A stretch of DNA of 7,275 nucleotides from an uncultured Thermoguttaceae bacterium (GTDB taxonomy: Bacteria > Planctomycetota > Planctomycetia > Pirellulales > Thermoguttaceae): contig CAKVCP010000108.1 of assembly GCA_934725735.1 (NCBI GenBank), forward strand, positions 1-7,275, in the 5' to 3' direction. A model generated the notes under the pieces. It had not been told where the DNA came from. It did no database searches and saw nothing but the letters and a program-made list of their open reading frames with translations. The stretch's first letter is position 1. Each line of letters starts with the position of its first letter. Of this stretch, positions 1 through 6,924 are shown piece after piece. The position numbers and the translations under genes were made by a program.

Positions 1-255
1 ATATGAGGCGGCGCTAAGTTTGTCGAGCGCGGGGCGAAGGAAGCATTGCGCCTTCGGTTCGCGGAAAGACTCGACGGTATCCTTTTCAAGACGACGAACA
101 AGACTGAGCATGAAGAAGTCGAAGTCTTGAATTGACGGCGTCCTTTTAAACGTTTTTCTCATCGCGTCTTGAAAACGAGTCCTCCAGAACATCCATTCCA
201 GCGGCAAACTCGATTCGTTTGTTGATCCTTCCATTTTGATATTAGCATCTTCCAT
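1..255 (-). CDS. N-terminal 85 residues of an uncharacterised protein, paralog of the 793-2274 gene (runs off the left edge)
   Basis: The frame is open from an ATG at 253-255 to the window edge (85 codons, no stop seen), so only the N-terminus is present. I do not recognise the family. The start is supported by a GGGAG Shine-Dalgarno 8 nt upstream, and an in-frame TAA lies ten codons before it. A second in-frame Met (residue 8) is possible but worse placed. The visible protein is charged and probably helical, with no signal peptide or membrane segment. Residues 21-79 align with residues 19-77 of the neighbouring 493-residue protein: WxxWR, FQ, a shared FF, an E..F pair, KA, then P and K, roughly 30% identity by eye with two one-residue adjustments. 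The two genes therefore form a tandem paralogous pair on the same strand. An AT-rich promoter region lies just upstream. The function is unknown. Confidence 0.8.
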   Translation of the reverse strand, partial: MEDANIKMEGSTNESSLPLEWMFWRTRFQDAMRKTFKRTPSIQDFDFFMLSLVRRLEKDTVESFREPKAQCFLRPALDKLSAASY

Positions 256-286
256 CGTAATTACTCCCGCAAGCAAGTTGGGTTAA

Positions 287-385
287 GACGACGATTCATT
301 CAGTTGTTTCTTTATTGTACTAAGTTTAATAAAAAAAGAAATAAAAAATGCGGCTTTTGATGAAAAACTGAATTTGACGACGATT
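287..385. repeat. Direct 10-bp repeat GACGACGATT flanking the putative promoter
   Basis: Identical copies lie at 287-296 and 376-385, one on each side of the putative -10 box at 314-319. A 9-of-10 copy lies at 544-553. The spacing would suit an operator pair, but GACGAC is a common trinucleotide pattern in this sequence, so chance is a serious alternative. Confidence 0.25.
314..319 (-). promoter_or_regulatory. Putative -10 box of the gene starting at 255
   Basis: On the minus strand the hexamer TACAAT (5 of 6 matches to TATAAT) lies about 60 nt upstream of the ATG at 255. The 30 bp upstream of it (321-350) is almost pure A/T with long A/T runs. No convincing -35 box is present at 16-18 bp, so the A/T tract may substitute as an UP-like element. 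This is inferred from sequence only. Confidence 0.4.
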
Positions 386-478
386 GGGTTCTACAGATAG
401 GGTGTTTTTAGGAAATGTATGATGAAAAAAGTTCCTTATGGAGATAAAAGACGCGCGTCGTATGCGTATGCCAATTGA

Positions 479-511
479 AAGGGCTCCAACTCGAAAGGCG
501 TTGGAGCTCTT
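479..511 (-). terminator. Strong hairpin, probable terminator of the 793-2274 transcription unit
   Basis: Two 12-nt arms (479-490 and 500-511) pair along their full length with a single G-U, around a 9-nt loop; the core GCTCCAAC/GTTGGAGC is perfect. On the minus strand the stem is followed by a short, imperfect U stretch (CCCTTTCAATT), so termination efficiency is uncertain. It lies about 80 nt after the second in-frame stop (592-594) but 280 nt after the annotated stop at 793. That spacing fits better if the gene originally ended at 592. Nothing on the plus strand would need it. Confidence 0.5.
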
Positions 512-550
512 CATTTTGAGAAGACGCGGCGTCGTTGAGACGATACGACG

Positions 551-585
551 ATTTTCGTTCCCATTTTCGTTCCCGTTTTCGTTCC
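551..585. repeat. Short tandem repeat, 12-bp unit, about 2.9 copies
   Basis: The plus-strand unit ATTTTCGTTCCC occurs at 551-562 and 563-574, and a third copy with A to G at its first base, cut short, at 575-585. It starts just beyond the TAA at 592-594. The unit is a multiple of three, and the same minus-strand frame remains open here to a TGA at 511-513, where the repeat would read as Gly-Thr-Lys-X. It may be 3' untranslated sequence or decayed coding sequence. Confidence 0.7.
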
Positions 586-591
586 GTTTCC

Positions 592-792
592 TTATTTAAG
601 GATCGCCGCTTTGACGCTTTCTCCGAGCACGTTGACGATTCCCCGCGCAAAGGCCTCCTTGATCGCGAAAGAATCTTCTAACGAAGCGTCGGAGGCGGCG
701 GATTGGGCGCGCCCTTTAAAGATCTTGTTGAGGGATTCTAGCGACGCGAAGACTTTCTTCTTACGGAAGATCGGGAACCTGTTAAGGCGCTC
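592..792 (-). pseudogene. Open in-frame continuation of the 793-2274 gene beyond its TAA stop
   Basis: Directly after the TAA at 793-795 the same frame stays open for 66 codons and ends at a second TAA (592-594). Codon choice matches the neighbouring real genes: GTC, TTC, GCG, ATC, AAG and CTC dominate. The conceptual peptide is basic at first (RKKK about 10 residues in) and then an amphipathic-looking helix. It contains no ATG or TTG in frame and only one late GTG (55th codon), so it cannot be a separate gene of that length. It is best read as the C-terminal part of the upstream protein, cut off by a nonsense change (or sequencing error), or reached by stop readthrough. Full length would then be about 560 residues. 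TAA is an ordinary stop in the other two complete genes here, so an altered genetic code is not supported. Confidence 0.6.
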
Positions 793-2274
793 TTAACACA
801 GCGCGAGACTGTAACGCTCCGCGAGTTCGTCGAAGGACGCGTACGCCTTCTGAATTGCGGCGAGGATCTTGTCGTTCTCGAGGATTTCCTCGACGTGGGA
901 GTCGATCCACGCGCGATACAGGAGGATATGGAGGAGCGCGTATTGATCCGCTTGATTCCTATTTTCGCGACTCTTTTTCGCGAGGTTCTCTTCGAACGCC
1001 GCCAGGCCGTCAATCTCGACGTCGAGCGACTCCGCCAAAGATTCTCCGGAAGTGCGCGCGACTTCGAAGAGCGCTTCCTTCACCGCCGCGTTAAAAGCGT
1101 CTTTGACGTCGGTGCGTTCGCAGAAAAGGAGGGTCTCTTTTTCGAGGTCGAACGTGCGCTGATTGACGAGCGCGTTTGCGAATTCCACCGACTTCATCGA
1201 GGCGTAGCCGCTTTGAACGAGGGCGTCGATTTCCGCGTCGACGATATCGTCGGGACATTCGGGAATTTCTTGACGTAGCGATTCGGCAAGGGCGGCGCGA
1301 AGCGCGTTTGAGATGTAATAGCAGACTTGGTCGACGTTGAATTCGGAGGGTTCGAAAGACGAGCGCGCCCCTTCGATGAGCTTGCGAATTCTGCGGCGCC
1401 AGTTTTCCCATCGCTTGAGTCGATAGAGGAAGAGAACGTCGCGTGGAATCTTCTGAGCGGGATCCAGGGGGCTTGGGGGTCCGTCGTAGGGGACGCCCGC
1501 CTTTCGCGCGAAGGTTTTATACAAATGGTCTTTGACGAAATAGTCGACCTCGGGAACGACGTCCTTCGCAAGGCGCTGGAAGTCGCGCAGCTCCCAGTCC
1601 GTCAGATTAGGATATTCCTCAAGGAATCGTTCGCAGTCGTCGAAACCTAGTTCGTCGGCGACGCGGCGTATTCTTTCGACGGCGTAGTCGAGGAGCCGCG
1701 ACAAGTCGGGATTTTCTTTCAGCTCTTTCAGGTGGAGTTCTCCCCAGCGCCAATATCCGGCGAGAGACGCGAGGAGGTAGTTTCGGGCGTCATGCGGGCT
1801 CTTGCCGAAGAGCGTTTTGTAGTAGGCGTCGTTGCGAGACGCGACGAGACGACGGCTCCACGTCCTCGCTTTCGTTTCGTATTCCTTTAGGACGGCGGCT
1901 TCGACCCATTCGCTAAAGAGAAATTTCGTCTCCTGAACTTTGACGCTGTTAAAGAAGGTTTGCGCTTCGTCGATATTCTCTTTGACGTCGCTCGGCGAGG
2001 CTTCGAGGTCGGTAATCAGGAGTTTGTAGCCCGTCTTGATAATTTTTCGCCGCGATGGAGCGAAGATGAGATGCGCTTTCGTTTGCGCAAATTTTTCTTT
2101 CAACGCGCTTTCAATTTCCGCGAGGAGGAGCGTGAAGAAATAACTCATCCTTCGCGGCGTCGGCTTGGTAAAGGACGATTCGTCGATCGCCCTCTGAAAT
2201 GCGTCGCGCCAGTCGAGCCAATTGCGAGCGGCTAGGTCGGCCTTGCTTATCGATTTAACATAAAGCTCTTGCAT
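793..2274 (-). CDS. Uncharacterised charged helical protein with WxxWR module (493 aa, possibly prematurely stopped)
   Basis: I do not recognise this family. The protein is rich in Glu, Arg, Lys, Ala and Leu, looks almost wholly alpha-helical, and has no signal peptide, membrane segment or obvious catalytic or nucleotide-binding motif, so it is probably cytoplasmic. Residues 19-62 (WLDWR, then SSF, then YFF) resemble its own residues 289-335 (WENWR, SSF, then CYY), suggesting an internal duplication. They also resemble the N-terminus of the partial gene at 1-255, a tandem paralog. The ATG at 2272-2274 is the first ATG, GTG or TTG in a frame that is open back to the end of the beta-galactosidase gene; no good Shine-Dalgarno precedes it. 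A TATAAT box lies about 90 nt upstream. The gene is separated from the beta-galactosidase by a strong terminator, so it is probably its own transcription unit. The frame continues in coding style for 66 codons after the TAA, so the stop may be a mutation. Aromatic- and Arg-rich helices could bind nucleic acid or protein, but that is a guess. Confidence 0.85.
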   Translation of the reverse strand: MQELYVKSISKADLAARNWLDWRDAFQRAIDESSFTKPTPRRMSYFFTLLLAEIESALKEKFAQTKAHLIFAPSRRKIIKTGYKLLITDLEASPSDVKENIDEAQTFFNSVKVQETKFLFSEWVEAAVLKEYETKARTWSRRLVASRNDAYYKTLFGKSPHDARNYLLASLAGYWRWGELHLKELKENPDLSRLLDYAVERIRRVADELGFDDCERFLEEYPNLTDWELRDFQRLAKDVVPEVDYFVKDHLYKTFARKAGVPYDGPPSPLDPAQKIPRDVLFLYRLKRWENWRRRIRKLIEGARSSFEPSEFNVDQVCYYISNALRAALAESLRQEIPECPDDIVDAEIDALVQSGYASMKSVEFANALVNQRTFDLEKETLLFCERTDVKDAFNAAVKEALFEVARTSGESLAESLDVEIDGLAAFEENLAKKSRENRNQADQYALLHILLYRAWIDSHVEEILENDKILAAIQKAYASFDELAERYSLALC

Positions 2275-2362
2275 GACGAAGCGTCTCGCATGGAACTCGA
2301 TGACTTGAAGAGGGGGAGAGAAGTCGATTCCATGTTCTGTTTCGGAACGCGACTTTCGGACA

Positions 2363-2368
2363 ATTATA
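2363..2368 (-). promoter_or_regulatory. Perfect TATAAT -10 box for the 793-2274 gene
   Basis: The minus strand reads TATAAT, about 90 nt upstream of the ATG at 2274 and downstream of the beta-galactosidase terminator, where a promoter is needed. The -35 position is poor (only a GAC core). An A6T6 palindrome at 2402-2415 sits at about -46 to -59 relative to the predicted start, the usual place of an UP element, and could compensate. Confidence 0.5.
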
Positions 2369-2401
2369 ATTCGAAATTTTGCGCCGCGGTCGTTTCGAGA
2401 C

Positions 2402-2415
2402 GAAAAAATTTTTTC
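2402..2415. promoter_or_regulatory. A6T6 palindrome, possible UP element or bent DNA
   Basis: A perfect 14-bp palindrome made of six A followed by six T, capped by G and C. Phased A/T runs of this kind stiffen or bend DNA. Placed upstream of a TATAAT with a weak -35 box, it could contact the RNA polymerase alpha subunit. This is inferred from position only. Confidence 0.35.
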
Positions 2416-2460
2416 TCGACGTTCATCGCAAGGCGCGGGTTTGAAGGTTGGGGAAGTTAT

Positions 2461-2493
2461 AAAAAGGCGCCCCGACTCAAGGGGATCGGGGCG
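2461..2493 (-). terminator. Intrinsic terminator of the beta-galactosidase gene
   Basis: A perfect 8-bp GC-rich stem, CGCCCCGA/TCGGGGCG (arms 2468-2475 and 2486-2493), encloses a 10-nt loop. On the minus strand it is followed by CC and then five T. It begins 35 nt after the stop codon at 2528. This is a textbook rho-independent terminator and marks the end of the GH2 transcription unit. Confidence 0.9.
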
Positions 2494-2527
2494 TCGTACG
2501 ATTTTCGTCGCGCAGAGCGCGTTTCAA

Positions 2528-5500
2528 TTAGAGTTCTTCGACGAGAACTTCATAGCTGTAGGAATCGGCGCTGAGACGATATTGCGGATAGGCTTGAGCG
2601 CCCCAGCTGTCGTCTCCCGCGACGCCGCTTTGGAGGAAGTCGAAGTTCAGGACGGTGAAGTTTCGCACGGGGATCTGCCACGGATGTTCAACGCTTTCGA
2701 GGTCGCGGTTGAGCATATTCTTCGCGCTGAAGGAGATCGTCGCGGCGGCGTCTTTACCGGTAACGACGCCGTTGGCGTTGAGCGCGGTGATCTTGACGCC
2801 GCGCCCGTCGTTATTCGTCGCTTTGACCCAGCGGCAATCGGTGCGGTAACCGAATTCGCCCGGTTCGGAGTAGGAGGAGACGAACATGTCGGCGACGGTC
2901 GTCTTGTAGACGCCTGCGAGGGAGCCGTCATGACGGTCGAAGTAGTTTTCCTCGGGGCCGCGTCCGTAGTATTCGACGTTTGTCGCGTCGGTGAGTAGGT
3001 AGGCGCCGAATCTCGGGAGATAGGGAGCGCCCTTCTTATCGACGGAGAAGGCGACTTTGTAGGCGTTGTTTTTGCCAAGGGTGATCTTTTCGGTCACGGA
3101 AGCGTCCTTGAGGGTCTTGAAGGAGCCGACGCGTTCGAAGACGCCCGGTTCGAGTTCCTTGAGTTCGCTCCAGTTGATCTCCATACCGGCGTTGCGCCAC
3201 GCGCCTTGACGACCGCTCATGTTGTTTCCGCGATCGTTGTCGTTCGGAGCGCGCCAGAAGTCGAGCTGGATCGCGTCGAGCTTATCGGCGGCGATCTTCG
3301 CGGCGTTTTCAGGAGCGTCCGCTTCGAAGGAGGATTCGCCCGCTTCGTAGACGTTCAGGCGATTCTGCTCCGTGTTGACGACGGAACCGGCCTTCACGAG
3401 GGCTTCTTCGCCGATCGTGATCGCGTCGAAGGTTACGATATACTCGGCGCCCTTCTTGACGTCGAAGTTCGCGAGATCGCCGTCGAGAGTCAGCGTCGCG
3501 CTCGCGCCAGGCGCGGGGTTGTCGAAGTCGACGCCGGGTTTGTACGTCTTGCTCGCGATCGCGACCCCGTTTTCAAGGAGCGTCGCGCGAATCTCGATAT
3601 TCGAGAGGTCGCGGAACGAATAGTCGTTCGAAACGACATAGGTCTTGCCCGAGGCGTCGGAAGCATCCGCTTTCACGAAGACGTTCGCGTAATTGTACTT
3701 CAATTCCTGGCAACCGGGGTGGGGGGTGCGATCCGTCGCGACGAGACCGTTCATGCAGAAGTTCTGGTCGGAAGGAACGTCGACGGGCCCGAAGTTTCCG
3801 CCGTAGCCGTAGTAAACGTCGTTCGTTTTTTCGATTTCAGCCTTGTTGAAGTCGACGAAGAGTTCGAGACCTTCGCGAGACTGTCGTTCATAGAAGTTCG
3901 TCTTGACTTCGTCCGCCGAAAGAGCGCGGCTATAGACGCGAGCCGAACCGATAAGAGCGCCCGCGAGACGATCCGTATGATAGGAGTTACGACCGATTTC
4001 GACCGGATAGGGGGATTCGACGATCGCGGCGTCGCAGGGTTTGCGAGCGACTTCTTTGCCGTCGATGTAGAGAATCAGCTCTTGCGTGGTGTAGACGCCG
4101 ACGACGTCGTGCCAGTTTTTGTTCCAGGAGTCGACGGTTCCGGAGACGCTGATCCAGCCCTTGCCGTCGTAGATGTAGAGCTGAGCGCCGTTGTTCTGCT
4201 GCTTGAGCGCGTACTGATAATCGGACTTGCCGACGTAAGCGCCTTCATTGCCGCCGTAGGGGAAGACGCGCGCTTCAAGAGTGAAGGGGACCTTGCCGAC
4301 GAAGTTGAGCTTTTCGACCCTCTTCGCGTACTCGGGGTACTGGGCGCCGACGCCGGGGATGTCGGAACCGCCGACGATCGCGTAGCCCTTCAAGCCTTTT
4401 TCGCCCTTCTTAGGCGCGGTCTTTTCGCCGCCGAAGATTTCGCCGATGTTGTCTTTCGTACCGATGATACCGGCGATCGTGATCGGATAGTTGTTCGCGG
4501 AGACGTCCGTCGCTTTTTGCTTCGGAACGCGCATCGCGATCCCCTGATCGACCCAGTCCCAGACGCAACCGCCTTGGAGGTGTTTGTATTCGCGGATCGC
4601 GTTCCAGTAGAGGGTCAGGTTGCCGTTGCTATTCCCCATCGCGTGGGTGTATTCGCATTGGATGAGAGGACGCTTGTTCCCTTCTTTCTTTTCTTCGTTC
4701 TTGGCGTAGTTGACGCAGCCGCCGACGCTCATATACATCGGGCAGTAGATATCGGTGTTCCAGTCGTAACCGGCGCGTTCATACTGAATGGGGCGCGACG
4801 GATCGAAGTTCTTGAGCCACTTGTAGGTCGCTTGGAAGTTGGGGCCGTTACCCGCTTCGTTCCCCAGAGACCAGACGATAACGCAAGGATGGTTGCGGTC
4901 GCGGCGCGCCATGCGCTGGGTGCGGTTCATGTGCGCGTCGAGCCACTCGGGGGGATTGGCGAGAGAACGTTCGCCGTAGCCCATGCCGTGCGATTCGATA
5001 TTCGCTTCGTCGATGATATAGAGGCCGTAGAGGTCGCAGAGATCGTACCAGCGCGGATCGTTCGGATAATGGCAGGTGCGGACGGTGTTGACGTTGAAGG
5101 ACTTCATGAGCGCGATATCTTCGAGCATCCCTTCTTCGGTGAGAGTATGTCCGGAGAAACCGTGATGTTCATGACGGTTGACGCCCTTGACGAGGATCGC
5201 GCGGTTGTTGACGCAGAGCTGACCGTCTTTGATCTCGACCTTGCGGAACCCGACGTTGAAAGGCGCGTTGAGGGATTCTTCGCCCTGCTCGTTCGCGACG
5301 GAGAGGGTCGCTTTGTAAAGCCACGGGGTCTCGGCGGACCAAAGTTTGGGTTCGGAGACGGGGATTTCGAAGGTGAAGTCCTTGGATTCGTTGGCGTTGA
5401 GGGCGTATTCAAGGGACTGAGAAGGCTGATCGCCGTCGAGCTTCGCGGTTTCGAGGTTGATATTCGTGGGGTTGGCGACGTCGAGGGCGAGTTTAACGGA

Positions 5501-6328
5501 TCCCTTTTGCGCCGCGCGGGTATTGTTTTTGAGGGAGACGACGACGCGAGCGGTCGCTTGGGTCAAGTCGTCGTTTGCGAAGATCGTTTCGACCTTGGAG
5601 TCTGCGACGGCGACGACGGGTTGGACGTAGTAGTAAACGCCGCGGAAGATACCGCTGAGTCGGAAGAAGTCTTGATCTTCGAGGTAGGATCCGTCGGAAC
5701 GACGATAGACCTTGACGGCGATCGTGTTCTTACCGGGGCGCACGGCCTTCGTGACGTCGAATTCGACGAAGGTGCGCGCGTCTTTGCCCATGCCGATTTC
5801 CTTGCCGTTTACGTAGACGTAGTAGCAGGATTCGACCCCGTCGAAGTGGAGGATGATCTTCTTGCCTTTAGCGACGTCGCTAGGATTGACGTCGAAGTCG
5901 CGGCGATAGAGACCGGTCCAGTTGTCTTCGTCGGGAACGTAGGGGGGATTCCAGGGGGATGGCCATGGGTACGGGACATTGGTATAAACGGGGTATCCGT
6001 ATCCTTGGGTCTGGAAGTTGGAGGGGACGGGAATCGTGTCCCAGTCGACGTCGGCGAAATCTTCCGCTTCGAAGTTGAGGGGCACGTCGTTCGGGGTTGG
6101 AACGAGCTGGAATTTCCAGTCGCCGTTTAGGGTATGCTGTTCGTACGCGGTAGCGGCGAAGATGGAGCGCGGCGCGAGATTGTTGATACCGACGACTTTC
6201 GGATTGAGTCGATCGGGCCAATTCTGCGCGTCTTGAGCGTCGACGGAGGCGAGGGCGACGGTCGACGCGGCGCAAAGAAGAAGGACGCGCGAGAATAGGC
6301 GCGCGGCGCTGAATTTTGAAATGGACAT
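2528..6328 (-). CDS. lacZ: Exported GH2 beta-galactosidase (LacZ-type) with a LamG-like domain inserted in the catalytic barrel
   Basis: A glycoside hydrolase family 2 beta-galactosidase of 1266 residues (E. coli LacZ is about 1024) that should hydrolyse terminal beta-galactosides. An N-terminal signal peptide (basic start, hydrophobic VLLLCAASTVALA core, cleavage near residues 28-31) predicts export; the Cys in the core lacks a good lipobox. Domains in order are the sugar-binding jelly roll (about 35-237), Ig-like domain (about 238-360), TIM barrel (about 361-600 and 839-872), a further beta-sandwich (about 873-995) and the C-terminal small-chain domain (about 996-1266). Motifs present are NRHEHH (384-389), DEANIESHGM (440-449), acid/base Glu491 in SLGNE, nucleophile Glu559 in CEYTHAMGN, WDWVDQG (590-596), CMNGLV..DRTPHP (858-871), RAPNDNDRG and GDDSWG. 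Residues about 601-838 replace a loop of about 14 residues in LacZ; 648-830 of these resemble a LamG/concanavalin-like lectin fold. An AGGTGA Shine-Dalgarno sits 4 nt before the ATG. No clear promoter is visible in the 107-bp upstream gap, so weak read-through from the FHA gene is possible. The lacZ symbol denotes family likeness, not proven orthology. Confidence 0.95.
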   Translation of the reverse strand: MSISKFSAARLFSRVLLLCAASTVALASVDAQDAQNWPDRLNPKVVGINNLAPRSIFAATAYEQHTLNGDWKFQLVPTPNDVPLNFEAEDFADVDWDTIPVPSNFQTQGYGYPVYTNVPYPWPSPWNPPYVPDEDNWTGLYRRDFDVNPSDVAKGKKIILHFDGVESCYYVYVNGKEIGMGKDARTFVEFDVTKAVRPGKNTIAVKVYRRSDGSYLEDQDFFRLSGIFRGVYYYVQPVVAVADSKVETIFANDDLTQATARVVVSLKNNTRAAQKGSVKLALDVANPTNINLETAKLDGDQPSQSLEYALNANESKDFTFEIPVSEPKLWSAETPWLYKATLSVANEQGEESLNAPFNVGFRKVEIKDGQLCVNNRAILVKGVNRHEHHGFSGHTLTEEGMLEDIALMKSFNVNTVRTCHYPNDPRWYDLCDLYGLYIIDEANIESHGMGYGERSLANPPEWLDAHMNRTQRMARRDRNHPCVIVWSLGNEAGNGPNFQATYKWLKNFDPSRPIQYERAGYDWNTDIYCPMYMSVGGCVNYAKNEEKKEGNKRPLIQCEYTHAMGNSNGNLTLYWNAIREYKHLQGGCVWDWVDQGIAMRVPKQKATDVSANNYPITIAGIIGTKDNIGEIFGGEKTAPKKGEKGLKGYAIVGGSDIPGVGAQYPEYAKRVEKLNFVGKVPFTLEARVFPYGGNEGAYVGKSDYQYALKQQNNGAQLYIYDGKGWISVSGTVDSWNKNWHDVVGVYTTQELILYIDGKEVARKPCDAAIVESPYPVEIGRNSYHTDRLAGALIGSARVYSRALSADEVKTNFYERQSREGLELFVDFNKAEIEKTNDVYYGYGGNFGPVDVPSDQNFCMNGLVATDRTPHPGCQELKYNYANVFVKADASDASGKTYVVSNDYSFRDLSNIEIRATLLENGVAIASKTYKPGVDFDNPAPGASATLTLDGDLANFDVKKGAEYIVTFDAITIGEEALVKAGSVVNTEQNRLNVYEAGESSFEADAPENAAKIAADKLDAIQLDFWRAPNDNDRGNNMSGRQGAWRNAGMEINWSELKELEPGVFERVGSFKTLKDASVTEKITLGKNNAYKVAFSVDKKGAPYLPRFGAYLLTDATNVEYYGRGPEENYFDRHDGSLAGVYKTTVADMFVSSYSEPGEFGYRTDCRWVKATNNDGRGVKITALNANGVVTGKDAAATISFSAKNMLNRDLESVEHPWQIPVRNFTVLNFDFLQSGVAGDDSWGAQAYPQYRLSADSYSYEVLVEEL

Positions 6329-6348
6329 TGAATCACCTAATCATTGTT

Positions 6349-6386
6349 AAAAAAAGGGCTCGTCGAGTTTTAACAACGCGGCGAGC
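6349..6386 (-). terminator. Possible weak terminator after the FHA gene
   Basis: On the minus strand a 5-bp stem GCTCG/CGAGC (arms 6382-6386 and 6358-6362) encloses a 3-bp GTT/AAC inner helix. It is followed by CC and a run of seven T (6349-6355). The stem is short, so termination may be partial. It lies 50 nt after the FHA stop codon and about 20 nt before the beta-galactosidase start. Confidence 0.4.
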
Positions 6387-6435
6387 GGCTTTGAAAGTGT
6401 ACGGAAATTAAAGACGCGCCGAAACTTACGCGCGG

Positions 6436-6924
6436 TTAGTTTTTGAGGTACGCGTCAAGATCGATCACGCTTGAATCGTCTCCCGAGGAGGAGGGTTGCA
6501 ACGGGACGTCGGAGAGAAGGCTTTCCATATCGACGACTTCGATAGAGGCGCTTTCTTCGTCGGAGGGAATATTGTTTGGAGCGGCCTCCGCGCCGCCGGG
6601 GAGGAGAATACCCTCCTGTTCTGGTTCCGCGCCGGGAACTTTATCGACGCAGAGCATCAGCCGACCAATCGAGACGACGTCCCCAAAGGGAAGTTTGATT
6701 CCGCGTCCGATTCGCGCGCCTTTATAAAACGTGCCGTTGAGCGAGCCCAAATCGCGCGCCATCACGACTCCGTTTTCTTCAAAGAATTCACAATGCCGCC
6801 GACTAACCAGCGGGTGGACGATTGCGACGTCGCTCTGTTTCCCGCGGCCAATGACGCATGGGAGACTGATTTCACGCGAAAAGTACTCCTTCTCGTCGCT
6901 GTAAATAGTCAAAAGAACTTCCAT
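6436..6924 (-). CDS. FHA-domain phosphopeptide-binding protein (162 aa)
   Basis: A small cytoplasmic protein with one N-terminal forkhead-associated domain (residues about 1-95). Such domains bind phosphothreonine peptides and usually read out Ser/Thr kinase signalling. The core motifs are intact: GRG (26-28), SRRH (41-44, with the peptide-contacting Ser and Arg), then DLGSLNGT (58-65, with the Asn-Gly turn). No signal peptide or transmembrane helix is seen. Residues about 97-162 form a Pro/Glu/Ser/Asp-rich, probably disordered tail holding two similar acidic-hydrophobic stretches (IEVVDMESLL and the terminal VIDLDAYLKN), which could be docking motifs. The ATG at 6922-6924 is chosen because the FHA domain begins at once; the preceding AACGAAACC is a poor Shine-Dalgarno. 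A good promoter lies about 85 nt upstream. There is no kinase or phosphatase partner in the window, so the specific role is unknown. Confidence 0.9.
   Translation of the reverse strand: MEVLLTIYSDEKEYFSREISLPCVIGRGKQSDVAIVHPLVSRRHCEFFEENGVVMARDLGSLNGTFYKGARIGRGIKLPFGDVVSIGRLMLCVDKVPGAEPEQEGILLPGGAEAAPNNIPSDEESASIEVVDMESLLSDVPLQPSSSGDDSSVIDLDAYLKN

Noticed and set aside
256..592. CRISPR, insertion sequence or attachment site in the left intergenic region
   Set aside because: Only the short tandem repeat, one hairpin and an A/T-rich promoter tract are present. There are no spaced repeats, transposase fragments or target-site duplications.
408..650. An 80-codon minus-strand frame, and an overlapping 62-codon one at 326-514
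   Set aside because: They cross the tandem repeat, the 479-511 hairpin or the A/T-rich promoter tract. The products are low-complexity Arg/Lys/Glu or Phe-rich, and no Shine-Dalgarno is present.
793..795. TAA as a sense codon (altered genetic code)
   Set aside because: The FHA and beta-galactosidase genes both end at TAA at the expected protein ends, so TAA acts as a normal stop here.
611..796. A 61-codon plus-strand frame
   Set aside because: It is the reverse strand of the in-frame continuation at 592-792, whose codon use fits the minus strand better.
3206..6130. A 974-codon open frame on the plus strand, antisense to the beta-galactosidase
   Set aside because: It mirrors the codons of a gene with all GH2 motifs. 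Its product is a monotonous Val/Asp/Arg-rich sequence with no recognisable domain, as expected when the sense gene avoids TTA, CTA and TCA.
2528..6328. Lipoprotein signal in the beta-galactosidase (Cys19)
   Set aside because: The residues before the Cys are LLL, without the small residue expected at -1 in a lipobox. A type I signal peptide with later cleavage fits better.
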